The translations under genes and the position numbers were made by a program. Shown here one piece after another: positions 1-10,800 of a DNA stretch of 64,000 nucleotides; position 1 is the stretch's first letter, and each line of letters opens with the position of its first letter. The notes beneath the pieces were generated by a model, which was given only the letters and a program-made list of their open reading frames with translations, did not search any database and was not told the DNA's origin. This DNA comes from Gautieria morchelliformis (lineage: Eukaryota > Basidiomycota > Agaricomycetes > Gomphales > Gomphaceae). The stretch spans positions 1-64,000 of the forward strand of contig WHVA01000370.1 in NCBI GenBank assembly GCA_015179125.1, given 5' to 3'.

Positions 1-203
1 CGTGTTATGTGTCCCTGTGACATCGGGGGAGTTGGGGAATGTGATCGGGTCGGGTCGAGTGGGCATATGATGGTCCGGCGGTCTCGGGTGCTAGTGCCGT
101 AATGTATATGCTCCGAGAGGGGTTATTGATGTATTGGTTGTGATATGGGTTCGTGTTTGTTGTAATTAATATGTTAATATTGTGTTCTTCAATACTTTCA
201 ACA
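1..203 (-). repeat. C1 copia 3' LTR, cut by window start
   Basis: This stretch matches 5265-5467 nearly base for base, so it is the partner LTR of the element that ends at 5467. On the minus strand it begins TGTTGAAAG, directly after a purine tract. Only about 200 of the 738 bases of the full LTR are inside the window, so the distal target duplication cannot be seen. Confidence 0.9.
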
Positions 204-212
204 CTCCCCCTC
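204..212 (-). promoter_or_regulatory. C1 polypurine tract
   Basis: On the minus strand this reads GAGGGGGAG immediately before the LTR TGTTG. This is the expected site and composition for the plus-strand primer of a copia element. Confidence 0.8.
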
Positions 213-742
213 AAGCTCGACGCATTCCGAGGATCCCAAGGATGTGGAGATGCTTGCGAGCTGGCAGTGGCTTGGTGAGGACGTCAGCTGGATTCTCAAG
301 TGATTTGATGTATCGAAGGTTGATATTTCCAGCCGTAATTTGTTCTTTAGTGTAATGGTAATGGATATTGATGTGTTTCGTCCTGCTGTTGTTGACGCTG
401 TCGTTCGAGAACACGATGGCGGATTGGTTGTCGGTGAAGATAGGGATGGGGGTAAATTCGTGTCTGAAGTCCCTCCCTAGCCTGATGAGCCATATCCCTT
501 CAGCTGAGGTGAACGATCCTGCCACTACCTCCGATTCCATTGTCGATCGGCTGACACTGATCTGTTTCTTTGATGCCAGCATATAGGTGCCCCGTTGTAT
601 GTGAATACCCATCCAGTGTCGATCTCCTGTCATCTTTCTCCCCTGCGAAATCTGCGTCCGTGTATCCTGCCAGGTTATGTGCAAATCCCATGGCCCCGTC
701 CCCTTCCCTGAGGTATGTTATACTGTACTCTTTGGTGTTCAA
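211..742 (-). pseudogene. C1 Pol: RNase H segment
   Basis: This is the C-terminal RNase H domain of the C1 polyprotein. The upstream frame (500-742) carries YTDADFAGEKDDRRS, the first-aspartate motif of copia RNase H. The other frame (211-684) carries STMESEVVAGS (Glu), FTDNQSAI (Asp) and RTKHINIHYHYTKEQ, and ends with PADVLTKPLP, the usual copia C-terminus. The two halves are in different frames, so at least one frameshift separates them. The element is not autonomous. Confidence 0.85.
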
Positions 743-1686
743 TAGGTATCGTAGGATTCTCTTGGCTGCTTCCAGTGAGTGATGTTGGGCTTAGATGAGA
801 ACTGTGTGCATCTATTGACCACGTAGGCTATGTCTGGTCGAGTTGCCACTGCACAGTAGTTCAAGCTTCCGATTATCGATGCGTAAGCGTAGTCGATGAT
901 TTCTGATGTGGAGGTGGAGACTCGTAGTTCGATGTTTGGGTCCATTGGGGAATTCACTGTACGTCCGGATGTTATTTCGAATCGTTTGGCGATGGTGTTA
1001 ATGAATGCTGGTTGGGAGATGTGTATGGTGCCGTGTTCTCGATTCCTGACGATCTGGATACCGAGTAGTCGTGTTAGATCTCCCAAGTCCTGTATGTCAA
1101 AGCTCCCCCTGATGTCTCTGATCATCCTCTCCATTGCAGTCAACGAATTCGATGCAAGGAGTCCATCGTCCACATATCATCCTGCAATCTCGATGTTGTC
1201 TCCTTCCCCAAATCTGAGGAATATCGTCCTATCCGCCTCTCCTGCTTTGAATCCCAATTTCTCCATCTGTTCTCTCAGTGTCCCGTGCCATACTCTCCCC
1301 GATTGTTTGAGTCCATATATTCCTTTATTCAATTTGCAGACCAAATTCTCTTCTCCCTGCTTGATAAATCCCTCCGGCTGCCACATGTATACGGTGTCGT
1401 CGAGTTTTCCGTTCAGGTAAGCTCCCTTCACATCGATGTGTTGTAATTCTAGATTGTATTTGGTTGCGAGAGCGAGGATAAGTCGAATTGAGGTGAGTCG
1501 AATGGTGGGGGAATATGTTTCTTGGAAGTCGACTCCTGGGACTTGTGAGTATCCCTGTGCAACGAATCTCGCCTTGAACTTATCCACTTCTCCTAGATTA
1601 TCCCTCTTCACTCTGAATGTCCATCTGCTCCCTACGACGTTTGTCCCCTCTGGTCTCTCGGTTAGTTCCCATGTTTTGTATCCCAT
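739..1686 (-). pseudogene. C1 Pol: reverse transcriptase
   Basis: This is a copia-type RT. The N-terminal part has GSRWTFRVKRD, KARFVAQGYSQ, ETYSPTIRLTSIR and GLKQSGRVWH. The second part opens with the catalytic YVDDGLLAS box. An in-frame TGA (1177-1179) lies directly before YVDD and divides the domain. Apart from that stop the frame is continuous, so the nonsense change is probably late. The upstream integrase linker is out of register at about 1686. Confidence 0.9.
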
Positions 1687-2732
1687 CAGTAGGTCGTGTT
1701 CATCCTGACATGCCTTCCTGCATCCCTCGATTTCATCGCCTCTCTGTAACTCGTCGGTTCGTCCTCTGCCAATACTACGAATGCTGTCTCCGTTTCTTCA
1801 AGTGTCATTCTTCCTCGTGCCATCGCTGCTACCTCTGTGAATAATGCTGTGTGTCGTTTTCCCTTCCCATAATCGGTGTTTGATGGATTCATCCATGGTC
1901 CCTTCAAGAAGTCCTTCGGTGCCGTTTCCTCACTTCCTTCTCTTCCTGTGTCCCTCTCTGATTGTTCTGTTGATTTTTCCCTCTCGTTGTTTTCTGTTTC
2001 TGTTCTTTCCTCCTCCTCTCGTTGTTTCGTCACGATCCCCTCGACCTCTTCCGCTTCAATCTCCTCCTCTTCCTCCGGGCTTAGATCTATGAGTGGTGGG
2101 ATGTTATTGTCGTCGTTGTCTCCTGCTGGATCATTTCTGGATTGAGATGGTGTGGAAAATGATGGTAGCTTTCCGTCGAGTACCCATAGGTAGGGATTGT
2201 CGTCCTCCTCTTCCACATGTAGAGTAGTGTGTTCGACGTGTTTTAGTTCATCGAATACTACATCTCTAGACTTCATCAGTGTCTGAGTTCGTGGTATCCA
2301 CACCTTGTAAGATTTTGAGTTGTCAAAATATCCCACAAAAATTCCTTCCATTGCTTTGTAGTCTCCCTTCTTCCTCGTGGCTTTTGGGACTAGTGCCCAA
2401 CACCTGGATCCATATGTTCGCAGCCAATCGAGTCTGGGCCTGGTTTTCCAAAAGGCCTCGTAAGGTGACTTGTTGATTTTCGTGTGTAGTATGCGGTTCT
2501 TGATGAAGTTGACGGTGTGTACGCCGGATACCCAGAATCGTTTGCTGAGTTCTGCGTCGTTCTGTAGGGTGAGGGCTCCTTCCTGTAGAGTCCTGTTGTA
2601 CCTCTCGGTGATACCATTGTGCTCTGGTGTGTGAGGGGTCGTAGTTTCGTGAACAATTCCAAGCTCACTGCATGTACTTTCGAATTCCTTCCCGGTGTAT
2701 TCTCCCCCGTTGTCCATCCTTATCCTCCTCAC
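1686..2732 (-). pseudogene. C1 Pol: integrase core and linker
   Basis: The segment begins with RMDNGGEYTGKEF, which holds the second integrase aspartate. It continues through HTPEHNGITERYNRTL, which holds the glutamate, so the second D and the E of the D-D-35-E triad are visible. A long, acidic, low-complexity linker (EEEEEIEAEE, TETENNEREKS) leads toward the RT. The family would read on into the RT frame, but here it ends at a frame disruption near 1686. Confidence 0.85.
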
Positions 2733-2765
2733 TTCTGCTTTCCTTTGTGTCCTTAACCATGCAAT

Positions 2766-3851
2766 CTATTCTTTGAATGATTTCGTGACGGTTGTGCATT
2801 CCTTGTTCTTCAGAAAGTTGATGTATGCGTATCGAGTGGCGTGATCAATCCATGTGATGAAATATTTGTATCCTCCAACTGATGTTTCGAATGGTCCACA
2901 TAGGTCTGATGATACAATGTCTCCGACCTTCTCTGGTGTGTCCTCGATGTTTTTGAATGGTGAACGCGTCTGTTTTCTGAAAGGGCAGTTGGTGCATATA
3001 TTCAACTCCTCCTCACTACTGATTTTCGGTAAACCGACGCCTGTCTGTTGTTTCCACATTTTCTGAATTGTTGACGTGGCAGTGTGTGCTAGTCTGTGAT
3101 GCCATAGTGTCAATTGATTCGGTTTATCAGAGTAGAGAGCCTTCTCTGGTTCAGGTTTCATTGATGGTTGAGCCATATATGCATACAAGTTGTTGATCCT
3201 CGTTCCTTGAGCTAAAATTTCGTCCCCCATCAGTAGGGACGTGTCGTCCTTGCTGAACATGACGTCCACGTTTGCGTTGGTCATCTTGGCTACGGAGAGC
3301 AAGTTGGCGTTGAGCCTCGGGACGTATATGACGTCGATCAGTGTGAGGGCTAGAGGTGGTAGGTGCAGGTGAGCGTTGCTTTGTAGTGTTATTCTGATGG
3401 TTCCCCTCTGATCGGCTCTGAAGGAGTCTCCGCTGGCTGTTTCGATGGAAATAGGTGGTGTGGGATGCATTTCGTTGAATAAATTGATGTTGCCGCATAG
3501 GTGACTGGTGGCCCCGGAATCGACTAGCCAGATGTGTACATTGTCCTTTATGGCTGATAATGCCATGGAATCTGTCGATAGGATTATGTCACCGGCCTCG
3601 GTGTCTGCTTTTATCTCCTCGTGCGCCATCATAACAATGTCTTTCTTCGGTACGTTGGCGAATTGTGCTGAATCGTTGTTGGTGTTCGGTTGGTGTTGCT
3701 GAGGTGGTATCGGTCTGTTGTTTTCTAATCTGTTGGGTCCGTTGTATCCCCTCCCTGTGAGTTCCCTCTTCCCATCATGTTCCCTCTGTGTGTGTTGTTG
3801 TATCTCCTCCATGGTTCGTGTATTGCTAGTCCCCCTCCTGGTGTGTGGCAT
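2766..3851 (-). pseudogene. C1 Pol: protease and N-terminal integrase
   Basis: The segment contains the aspartic protease box VWLVDSGATSHLCGN, then a GAG-pre-integrase zinc motif (WHHRLAH, then CTNCPFRKQ). It ends with the start of the integrase core (DIVSSDLCGPF, YKYFITWIDHATRYAY). The first catalytic aspartate of the integrase is therefore in this piece. A frame break at about 2760 separates it from the rest of the integrase. Confidence 0.88.
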
Positions 3852-4702
3852 CTTGATGCTGGGTGGTTCGGTTTGCCACAGTTATTGCAGGAGAAGTTGT
3901 TTCCTCCTGATTGTTGGATGGGGGGTCGATTCTGTTGTGTGTTGTAGCTGTTTAATGTTGGTTGAGTCGGTGAGTTGTTGAAATGTCTGGGTTGTCGAGT
4001 CTATGCCACAAATGCCGTGGCCGCTTGTGTTGAGACTTTGACGGCTCCTAGGTCAGCTTCGTGGGCTTCCAATTTCTCTTCAATTTTGTCCGGATCTCTA
4101 GTAATCATATGTATGGTTTGTGCGATAGGTCTCCATGATTCGGGTACGTTTCTGAGTAGAGTGGCACAGTGTGTGGAGTTGGCAATGGGGTCGCCCATTT
4201 TTGCCAATTGGTTCCTGTATTCTTTCATAGTAGTAATGTACTCTGAGACCGACTGTCCCTCTGTCATGTGATAGTTCTCGTACCTTGTCCTGATGATACT
4301 GATTTTGCTCAGGTCGGTTGATTCGAATTTCCTAATCAGTATGTTCCATGCCTCGGCGCATAAATCCGTTTCGTCGATGGCCGTCTGTAATTCTGGTGAT
4401 ATACATAGAAGGATTTGACTATACGCAACATTATTTCTGTCATCCCATTCGTCTTGTAGTTGTGTGAGTGGGGTGTTGCCGATCATGTCGATTCCGGCGA
4501 CGACTGTGATGCGTGGGTCAGCGTCGGTAGGGTAAGTGTCCGTACCGATGATGGTTTTGTAAATCCCTCTGTCCCTCGCTGTTTCCAGTAGTTCCCTCTT
4601 CCATGAAATCCAGTTATTCTTGTTGAGTTTTGGTTTTATGTCTCGGAATTTGTGTACGTCGTGTTTTGGTGGTGATTGGGTGGTCGTGGGTGCCTGTGCC
4701 AT
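3848..4702 (-). pseudogene. C1 Gag with zinc knuckle, broken by a stop
   Basis: The capsid-like ORF (233 codons from the ATG at 4702) has NNWISWKRELLETARDRGIY, EAWNILIRKFESTD and RYENYHMTEGQSVSEYI, typical of copia Gag. Translation stops at a TAG where the related copy at 41443-42105 has a glutamine codon (FVA-stop versus FVAQSQQP), so this is a C-to-T nonsense change. Downstream, at 3848-3889, a CCHC knuckle CNNCGKPNHPASRC is still readable. The start codon lies about 25 nt after the LTR and primer-binding site. Confidence 0.85.
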
Positions 4703-4715
4703 CGTGAGTAGAGTC

Positions 4716-4729
4716 TGAGACTCTTAATC
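4716..4729 (-). promoter_or_regulatory. C1 primer-binding site, tRNA-Lys(CUU) anticodon-arm type
   Basis: The plus strand TGAGACTCTTAATC directly abuts the LTR. It reads as the anticodon stem-loop of a tRNA-Lys with anticodon CUU (stem GA/UC, loop CUCUUAA), so the element RNA would pair with an internal part of that tRNA rather than its 3' end. The same string occurs at 42215-42228 in a related element. The tRNA comparison is from memory of eukaryotic tRNA-Lys(CUU). The core GACTCTTAATC is the firm part. Confidence 0.65.
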
Positions 4730-5467
4730 TGTTGTTTAGTGTTAGGAATATTATTTAAGACAATGTGATTTAATCTCTCAATTATGAGATAAATCGAGTA
4801 AGGCTTGAAATCGACAGGAATATCTGCACATGCAGCGAGTGTGTGTGTCTTATGAATTATGTTGACTGAAAGTTCTACTACTGTGTGAGGAGCGAAATGA
4901 AGTGTGATTTCACTGCTAGTTAATTGTACATGGAGCTAGGTATTTATTAGTTATTGATGGCACTTGGCGGTCAAGGAATTAGTGGTGTGATACTAAGGGA
5001 ATGATGGAATGGGGTGAGGGGCGCATGTACAACGATAGGAGTGTTGACGCGCGCTGTATAAGTTGGGCTTGGAGATGGAGTGTCAAACAGGATGAGGAAA
5101 CGGATGTTTGGTGATGGATAGGGGGCATAGTCTGGGTATAGGCAGGGTCGGCTAGATGTGTCGCGTCCCTTGATTGGGTCACATGACTGATGGAAGGCGC
5201 GTGATTCGGGATGGGCTTGGTGGTCTTGGATAGGGTTCCTTAGGTGATATAGGTCGTGGTAGCACGTGTTATGTGTCCCTGTGACATCGGGGGAGTCGGG
5301 GACTGTGATCGGGTCAGGTCGAGTGGGCATATGATGGTCTGGCGGTCTCGGGTGCTAGTGCCGTAATGTATATGCTCCGAGAGGGGTTATTGATGTATTG
5401 GTTGTGATATGGGTTTGTGTTTGTTGTAATTAATATGTTAATATTGTGTTCTTCAATACTTTCAACA
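4730..5467 (-). repeat. C1 copia 5' LTR
   Basis: This is a 738-bp LTR that starts TGTTG and ends CAACA on the minus strand, a five-base inverted terminus. Its right 203 bp repeat positions 1-203. The Gag start lies just inside the element. The base after the LTR begins CATTC, but the matching target copy is off the left edge of the window. Confidence 0.92.
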
Positions 5468-6929
5468 CATTCTCCGTTTCTTCCAGTTCTGCAGTGCGGA
5501 GCTCCATCTTGTAGTTCTAAGGGTATAAAATAGTATCTACCAGGTGGATCTTGATACCATATGCATGCCGCAGAGCTATAATACATACTCCTTTGCTTTC
5601 GCGGTGGACAAGGATGCAAGCTCGGGCCAAGCCCACCATTTTTAAAGCTTTGAACGTTAAACTCCCTCTCACCCTAGTGCCCAGTCACTCATGCACAGCC
5701 CATGCCAGTCAGTGACTGCTGCTATTCTCCCCATTCACTCCGCGGGTACTTAGACCTCGCCCGTCTTGGAGTCTGGCTCCGGGTGCCTGGTGTGACGTTC
5801 GGAGCCTGGCACGTGTGGCGATTACATGACTGCTTCCCCACGCTCATTTTGCCATGCCAAGGACAGCTGACACTCGATCAACTCACTACGCCACGCGAGC
5901 AGGGACTGACAGGGTCAATTCTGTGGGTGTTATGTGTACAGTTCCACAGGCCCGGGTCACACTCCATCCCTGCGTCGTCCTCCGACACGCGCGCATCGCC
6001 ACACGGGTCTCCATTTCTCAGTGAAAGTGCGACTCCAAGGACTCCAAGGTCACCCACGCGCCGTGGCAGCATCCACGTGTCGGCAATCTTCCACACACAC
6101 TGCTTCATTCCACCGCTCTCTCCACCGGTGAATAGCTGAGTTACCGTGTGCCGTCTCTCCCTACCCTCGAATAACCTTAACACAATTGCCCTTAGTGCCA
6201 CCTGCACGCTCATTAAATATTATCCCGTAATCAACGCCTCAGAAGCCCCATCATCTGGAGCAGATCTCCACTCAATGTTCCATTCCCACCCATCAACCTG
6301 TTCTGCCCCGTGATTGACTATTTCCTTTTCCACGCTCTCGTGCCGCATACGCTGCTGCTGCAGCTAACAATAGCACCGCGCAGCGAAGTGTTCCACCCCC
6401 CATGTCCACATACCTGGGTGTCCATACAGTAAGCACATATGTGCCTTCCAATATACCCTAACCGTGACCGTCCCGATGCTTTTAGTGCCACCCTTTCGTG
6501 GTCATTCACACGTCACCACTTTGCTACAGTGTCAGGCTTCCCGCATGCTTCTGCGCGCTCGTCGTCGCTCACTAAACAATATCATGTAATCAACGCTGCA
6601 GAAACTCGCTCATCTAGACCGGATCTCCACCCATCTCACTCCACCACCGCTCCCCCCCCGCCGAACACCTTGCTTACACAAATTTACTTCCCTATTCCGA
6701 GTCCGTGAGTCAATCTCGCTCAACCTAACAATAGTCCTTACACACCCGACGTCCACTGGCAGTTCCTGTGGCGGTACCATAGTCCCTATTCGCACACATT
6801 GCGCAATGCCTAAAACGTCAGCCATCAGCCACACGCTTCTGGGCCGCGCATCATCGAATCAAGTATCATGCCGTATGGGAGCCTGCGCAAGGCCAGAAGC
6901 ACAGTCATACCGCCACGCGCACCTGTGGC
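5468..6929. other. Unassigned GC-rich spacer
   Basis: I find no convincing coding region here. Open frames are short and overlap on both strands. A diverged direct repeat is visible: about 6190-6265 and about 6560-6640 share CGTAATCAACGC-like and GATCTCCAC-like strings. This may be the remains of an older repeat. No LTR ends, tails or tRNA signals were recognised. Confidence 0.4.
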
Positions 6930-7379
6930 GTGAACATCACGCCGTGCACAGACCTCCTGCACCAAAACGCGGCATTGCGTGTGGTGACCGCTCGGGCGGG
7001 CTGGCGTACTGCATCTGCGTCAGGGCCTGTGCGTATGCGTAAGGGGGAGAGTGCCTACGACGCACTTGCCTTTGCACAGGTGACGACCCGCGCACACATA
7101 CACTCGCCGAGCGCGAGCCTCTCCTCGACCTCGATGGACAGTGCCCACTCGACCCGCTCGGCCCACTCGTATGTGCGCAGCCCCAGCCCGGGTGACCAGT
7201 CCGCGCCCGCCCCCGCGGACGACGACGTGGATAAGACACCCACCGTCACGCAGTTTGTGCTCACTGACCCGGACCCGGCGCACGCACACGCCAGCCACAC
7301 CAGCCCACCTCCATCGCAGGCACACGCCAGCCACATCAGCCTACCTCCATCGCTGCCGCTGCCACACCACCCCGGCCAC
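6930..7379 (+). other. Candidate host exon, left side of C2-A insertion
   Basis: This open frame of 150 codons is rich in Ser, Pro, Ala and His, and contains two near repeats (AHASHTSPPPSQ, AHASHISLPPS). It runs straight into the C2-A LTR. If the copia element and one GCCAC duplication are removed, the same frame stays open on the far side (12638 to about 12850) for another 70 codons, still rich in Ala, Pro and His. High GC content can open frames by chance and no domain is recognised, so this is only a candidate. Confidence 0.25.
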
Positions 7380-7877
7380 TGTAGAGGACAGGAATTATAG
7401 GCAGTAGGTATGGACTTGTTATTCAAAAGAATAGACTAGAAATCAATTCACTCTCTCAGTGAATTTAGTGGTCACTGTAAATATATTATACACTACCTAG
7501 AAATCAATTCACTATAGAGGATTTCTAGGTCAATAAATGCAAAGACTACTAGACTAATTTACTTGCCTCTCTCAGTGAATTTAGTGGTCACTGAGAGAGG
7601 GGGAAATGTGTTCCACTGCGCATGTACTACTACCCGGCCCTTTAGCGCCCAAGAGCTCGCGCGTCGAAGTCATTTCAGACTCCGCTGGGTGCAGCCGCTT
7701 GTGAAAGTAGGAATAACAAGATGAAATAGAGAGATAGGAAATGAGTGGAAAATTTCGAAAATAACCAGAGAAATGGATGCATAATACAAGAGCAATGTGA
7801 GAAGAAATTGGAAGGCCACACAACAAATTGGATATATTATGCTTGATTTTGGTGCAGGAGCATAAATGCACCCAACA
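7380..7877 (-). repeat. C2-A 3' LTR
   Basis: This 498-bp LTR is TG...CA bounded and nearly identical to 12141-12632. The main difference is a 6-bp segment (GAAGTC) missing from the right copy. It is flanked on the left by GCCAC (7375-7379), which is repeated after the right LTR (12633-12637), giving a clean 5-bp target duplication. It contains the hairpin CTCTCAGTGA/TCACTGAGAG. Confidence 0.97.
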
Positions 7878-7886
7878 CGCCCCCTC
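7878..7886 (-). promoter_or_regulatory. C2-A polypurine tract
   Basis: The minus strand reads GAGGGGGCG, five bases after the stop codon of the polyprotein and flush with the LTR TGTTGGG. The same tract is found at 22781-22789 in C2-B. Confidence 0.85.
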
Positions 7887-7890
7887 AAGC

Positions 7891-10800
7891 TTAATATATT
7901 CCGATTTGCTCGTTGAGAATCTTCACTCTAGGACTAGGAAGTCCTTTAGTGAGGATATCTGCCAACATTTGTTTGGTTGGCAAATAAACGAGCTTGGCTT
8001 GTTGATTTTTGATTATATCTCGAAGGAAATATAATCGGATGTCGAAATGCTTGGTTCTCGTGTGTTGTTGGGTGCCATACGTGATGGCAATGGCTGATTG
8101 ATTGTCTGAATAAACTTGGATGGGTCTGTTCAGTGGTTGGAATATTTCAGAAATAAAATGGCGCATCCAGAGAGCCTCTTTGCCCGCATGGGTCAGGGCG
8201 ACGAATTCGGCTTCAGTTGATGAGAGGGCTACTATCGACTGTTTCTGGCAACTCCATGAAACAGTGCCTCCATCAATCTGAAATAAGTATGCCGAATACG
8301 AACGCCTATGACTCTGTGAACCCCAATCCGCATCTGAATACCCCATCAAGCCGTCTCGATTTCTTCCAAGTGTGAGCTTGTAATGCTTCGTGCCTTTCAA
8401 ATATTTGAAGACACGTTTGACTGCATTCCAATGTGTGCCACCTGGATTTTCGAGGAATTGCGAAAGCAATGACACCGCAAATGCAATGTCAGGTCGAGTG
8501 GCTACAGCTGCCCACATCAGTGATCCTATAGCTTGCCTGTATGGAAACTTCGACATGGCTTTCTTGCCTCTCTCTGTAGAAGGACATTGGTCTTTAGATA
8601 ATCTTACGGCTGGATCAAGAGGCGTAGCATAAGTCTTTGCATCTTCGAGATTAAATTTCTTGATGATCTTCTCGATGTATGCAGGTTGTGAAATTGCAAT
8701 AGTTTTCTTCTGCCAGTCTCTTTCGATTTTGAGATTCAATAGCCAATGAATCTCGCCTAGATCTTTCATACTGAAGACCTGAGCAAGATCTCGTTTGACT
8801 TCGTCCAGGAGTGACTGATTCTCAGCTGTGATGGTAAGGTCGTCCACAGCTGTTGCAATGATCACATGCCCCTTTCCGCCACGTCTATAAAATACAGCCC
8901 CATCTGTGGCTGACGTAGTGAATCCTAACTTGTGGAATTCACCACTTAGACGTTTGTACCATTCTCTTCCAGATTGCTTGAGGCCGTAGAGTGCTTTCTT
9001 CAAAAGTAGCACTTCGCCTTTGTCTCCTGACTCATATCCATACGGCTGCTTCATGTAAATAGGTTCGGGCAACGTAGCATTGAGGTATGCATAGTCCACG
9101 TCCATTTGATGAATAGGCCAGTCATTCCTAGCAGCAATGGCGCATATGATCCGTAGGGAGGATAACCGAGCAACAGGTGAGTATGTCTCATCATAGTCGA
9201 TTCCAAACTTCTGCGTGAAGCCTTGGGCGACCATTCTCGATTTAGGTACTATTGGTTTCCCTTCTGGATTACGCTTCCAAAGGTAGACCCATTTGTTGCC
9301 GACAATGTTGGCTCCAGGAGGTGGTTTGGTTCTTTCCCACACTCCCTTGTCGATTAGGGCCTCATACTCTTTGTCCATTGATTTCTTCCACATAGGATTA
9401 TTCAGAGCTTCGTCTGCATTGCTAGGTTCAATTTGACTCAAATCCGGCGCCTTGTTATTGTTTTGACTGTCGGTTAGAAACGCACTGATGGCACACTCAT
9501 AGCTACTGATGCCATCAATCTCGGAGGATAATTCTTGGTCGAATAAAACTTCTTTATGGTCCTCAACGTCCTCGTAAGCTAGCGTAGTCATATGTGCGCC
9601 AGTTTGTCTCTGAGTTTGAGATCTTGTCACGGGACCTGATGGGGCCGGCTGCACTTGTTGTTGACGGATCCTTTCGCTTCTCCTTATCGGTTCAGCTTCT
9701 CTAGGTCTGTCATCAACTCCCTGAATAGGTTGCAGCTTTTCAAGATATTCTTCCGGTGCACTTTCATCAATTTCTTCGATCTTTGCCTCTTCGCTGACTA
9801 AGCGACCGGGCACAGGCACTGATGCCGGAATGGCCTTCTTCTCTTCTTTAGACGTAGGTAGCTTGGATTCCTCAATAGAAATGATTGGGACCTTTCCCTT
9901 CTTCATTTCTGAATCAAAGACAACGTTCCGCTCGACAGAAACTTTGTGCGAGTCAGGCCAATAAACATAATGACCATGGCTCTGCGCAGAAATTCCTATC
10001 CACCGAGCTCTCTTGGCACGAGCTGCCAATTTATCTCCCTGAGTGATTTTAACGTAAATTTCAGTTCCCCACGCGTGAATGTCTTTGAGATTCGGTTTTT
10101 CATGGTGAATCATCTCGTAGGGTGTTTTATCTGGTAGAGCTCTTGTATGCGTCCTGTTCCTAAGATAATTGGCATGCTGTATCGCATAGCCCCATAATAT
10201 CTTAGGAAGGCCTGATTCTAGCAGCATGGCACGAGTTCTCTCAGTGAGAGTTCGGTTCAGGCGTTCCGCAACACCATTGGACTCTGGTGTGTCGTGTACC
10301 GTCAACTGATGCTTCGTGCCTTGTTTGGCTAAATGCTGTTCGAATTCAGAGCTCGTATACTCGCCCCCTCCATCAGAAACAAGTGCCTTGATGTGCACAT
10401 TTCTCTGTCGAAGCATTAAAGCCTCGTAGAGCTTGTACTTTGAGAATGCTTCTGATTTGTTCGCCATGAGATAGATCACCGATTCTCTTGAGTAGTCATC
10501 GATAAAGGAGACATAATATGACTTCTTATCGATCGTGAGGTGTCTTGCAGGTCCCCAGACATCAGAATGAATTCTGTCACCGAATTTTGATGTTCGGTCT
10601 CTGGGTTCTCGAGGAAGAGGTTTGCGCGCAATCTTGGCCTGAATACACGCATCACAGACAATTCTATCGCCTGTGGAGCTCAGTTCAATGCCCAATATCA
10701 TGCCATGATTTAATAGATGTTGTAGGGACTTCTGCGAGATGTGCCCCATCTTTTGATGAATTTCCATGGCAGATAAACACATATGGGCTTGAGCACTTGG

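Noticed and set aside
6170..6660. Diverged direct repeat as a possible old LTR pair
   Set aside because: Similarity is limited to short blocks and no TG...CA ends or duplication could be placed.
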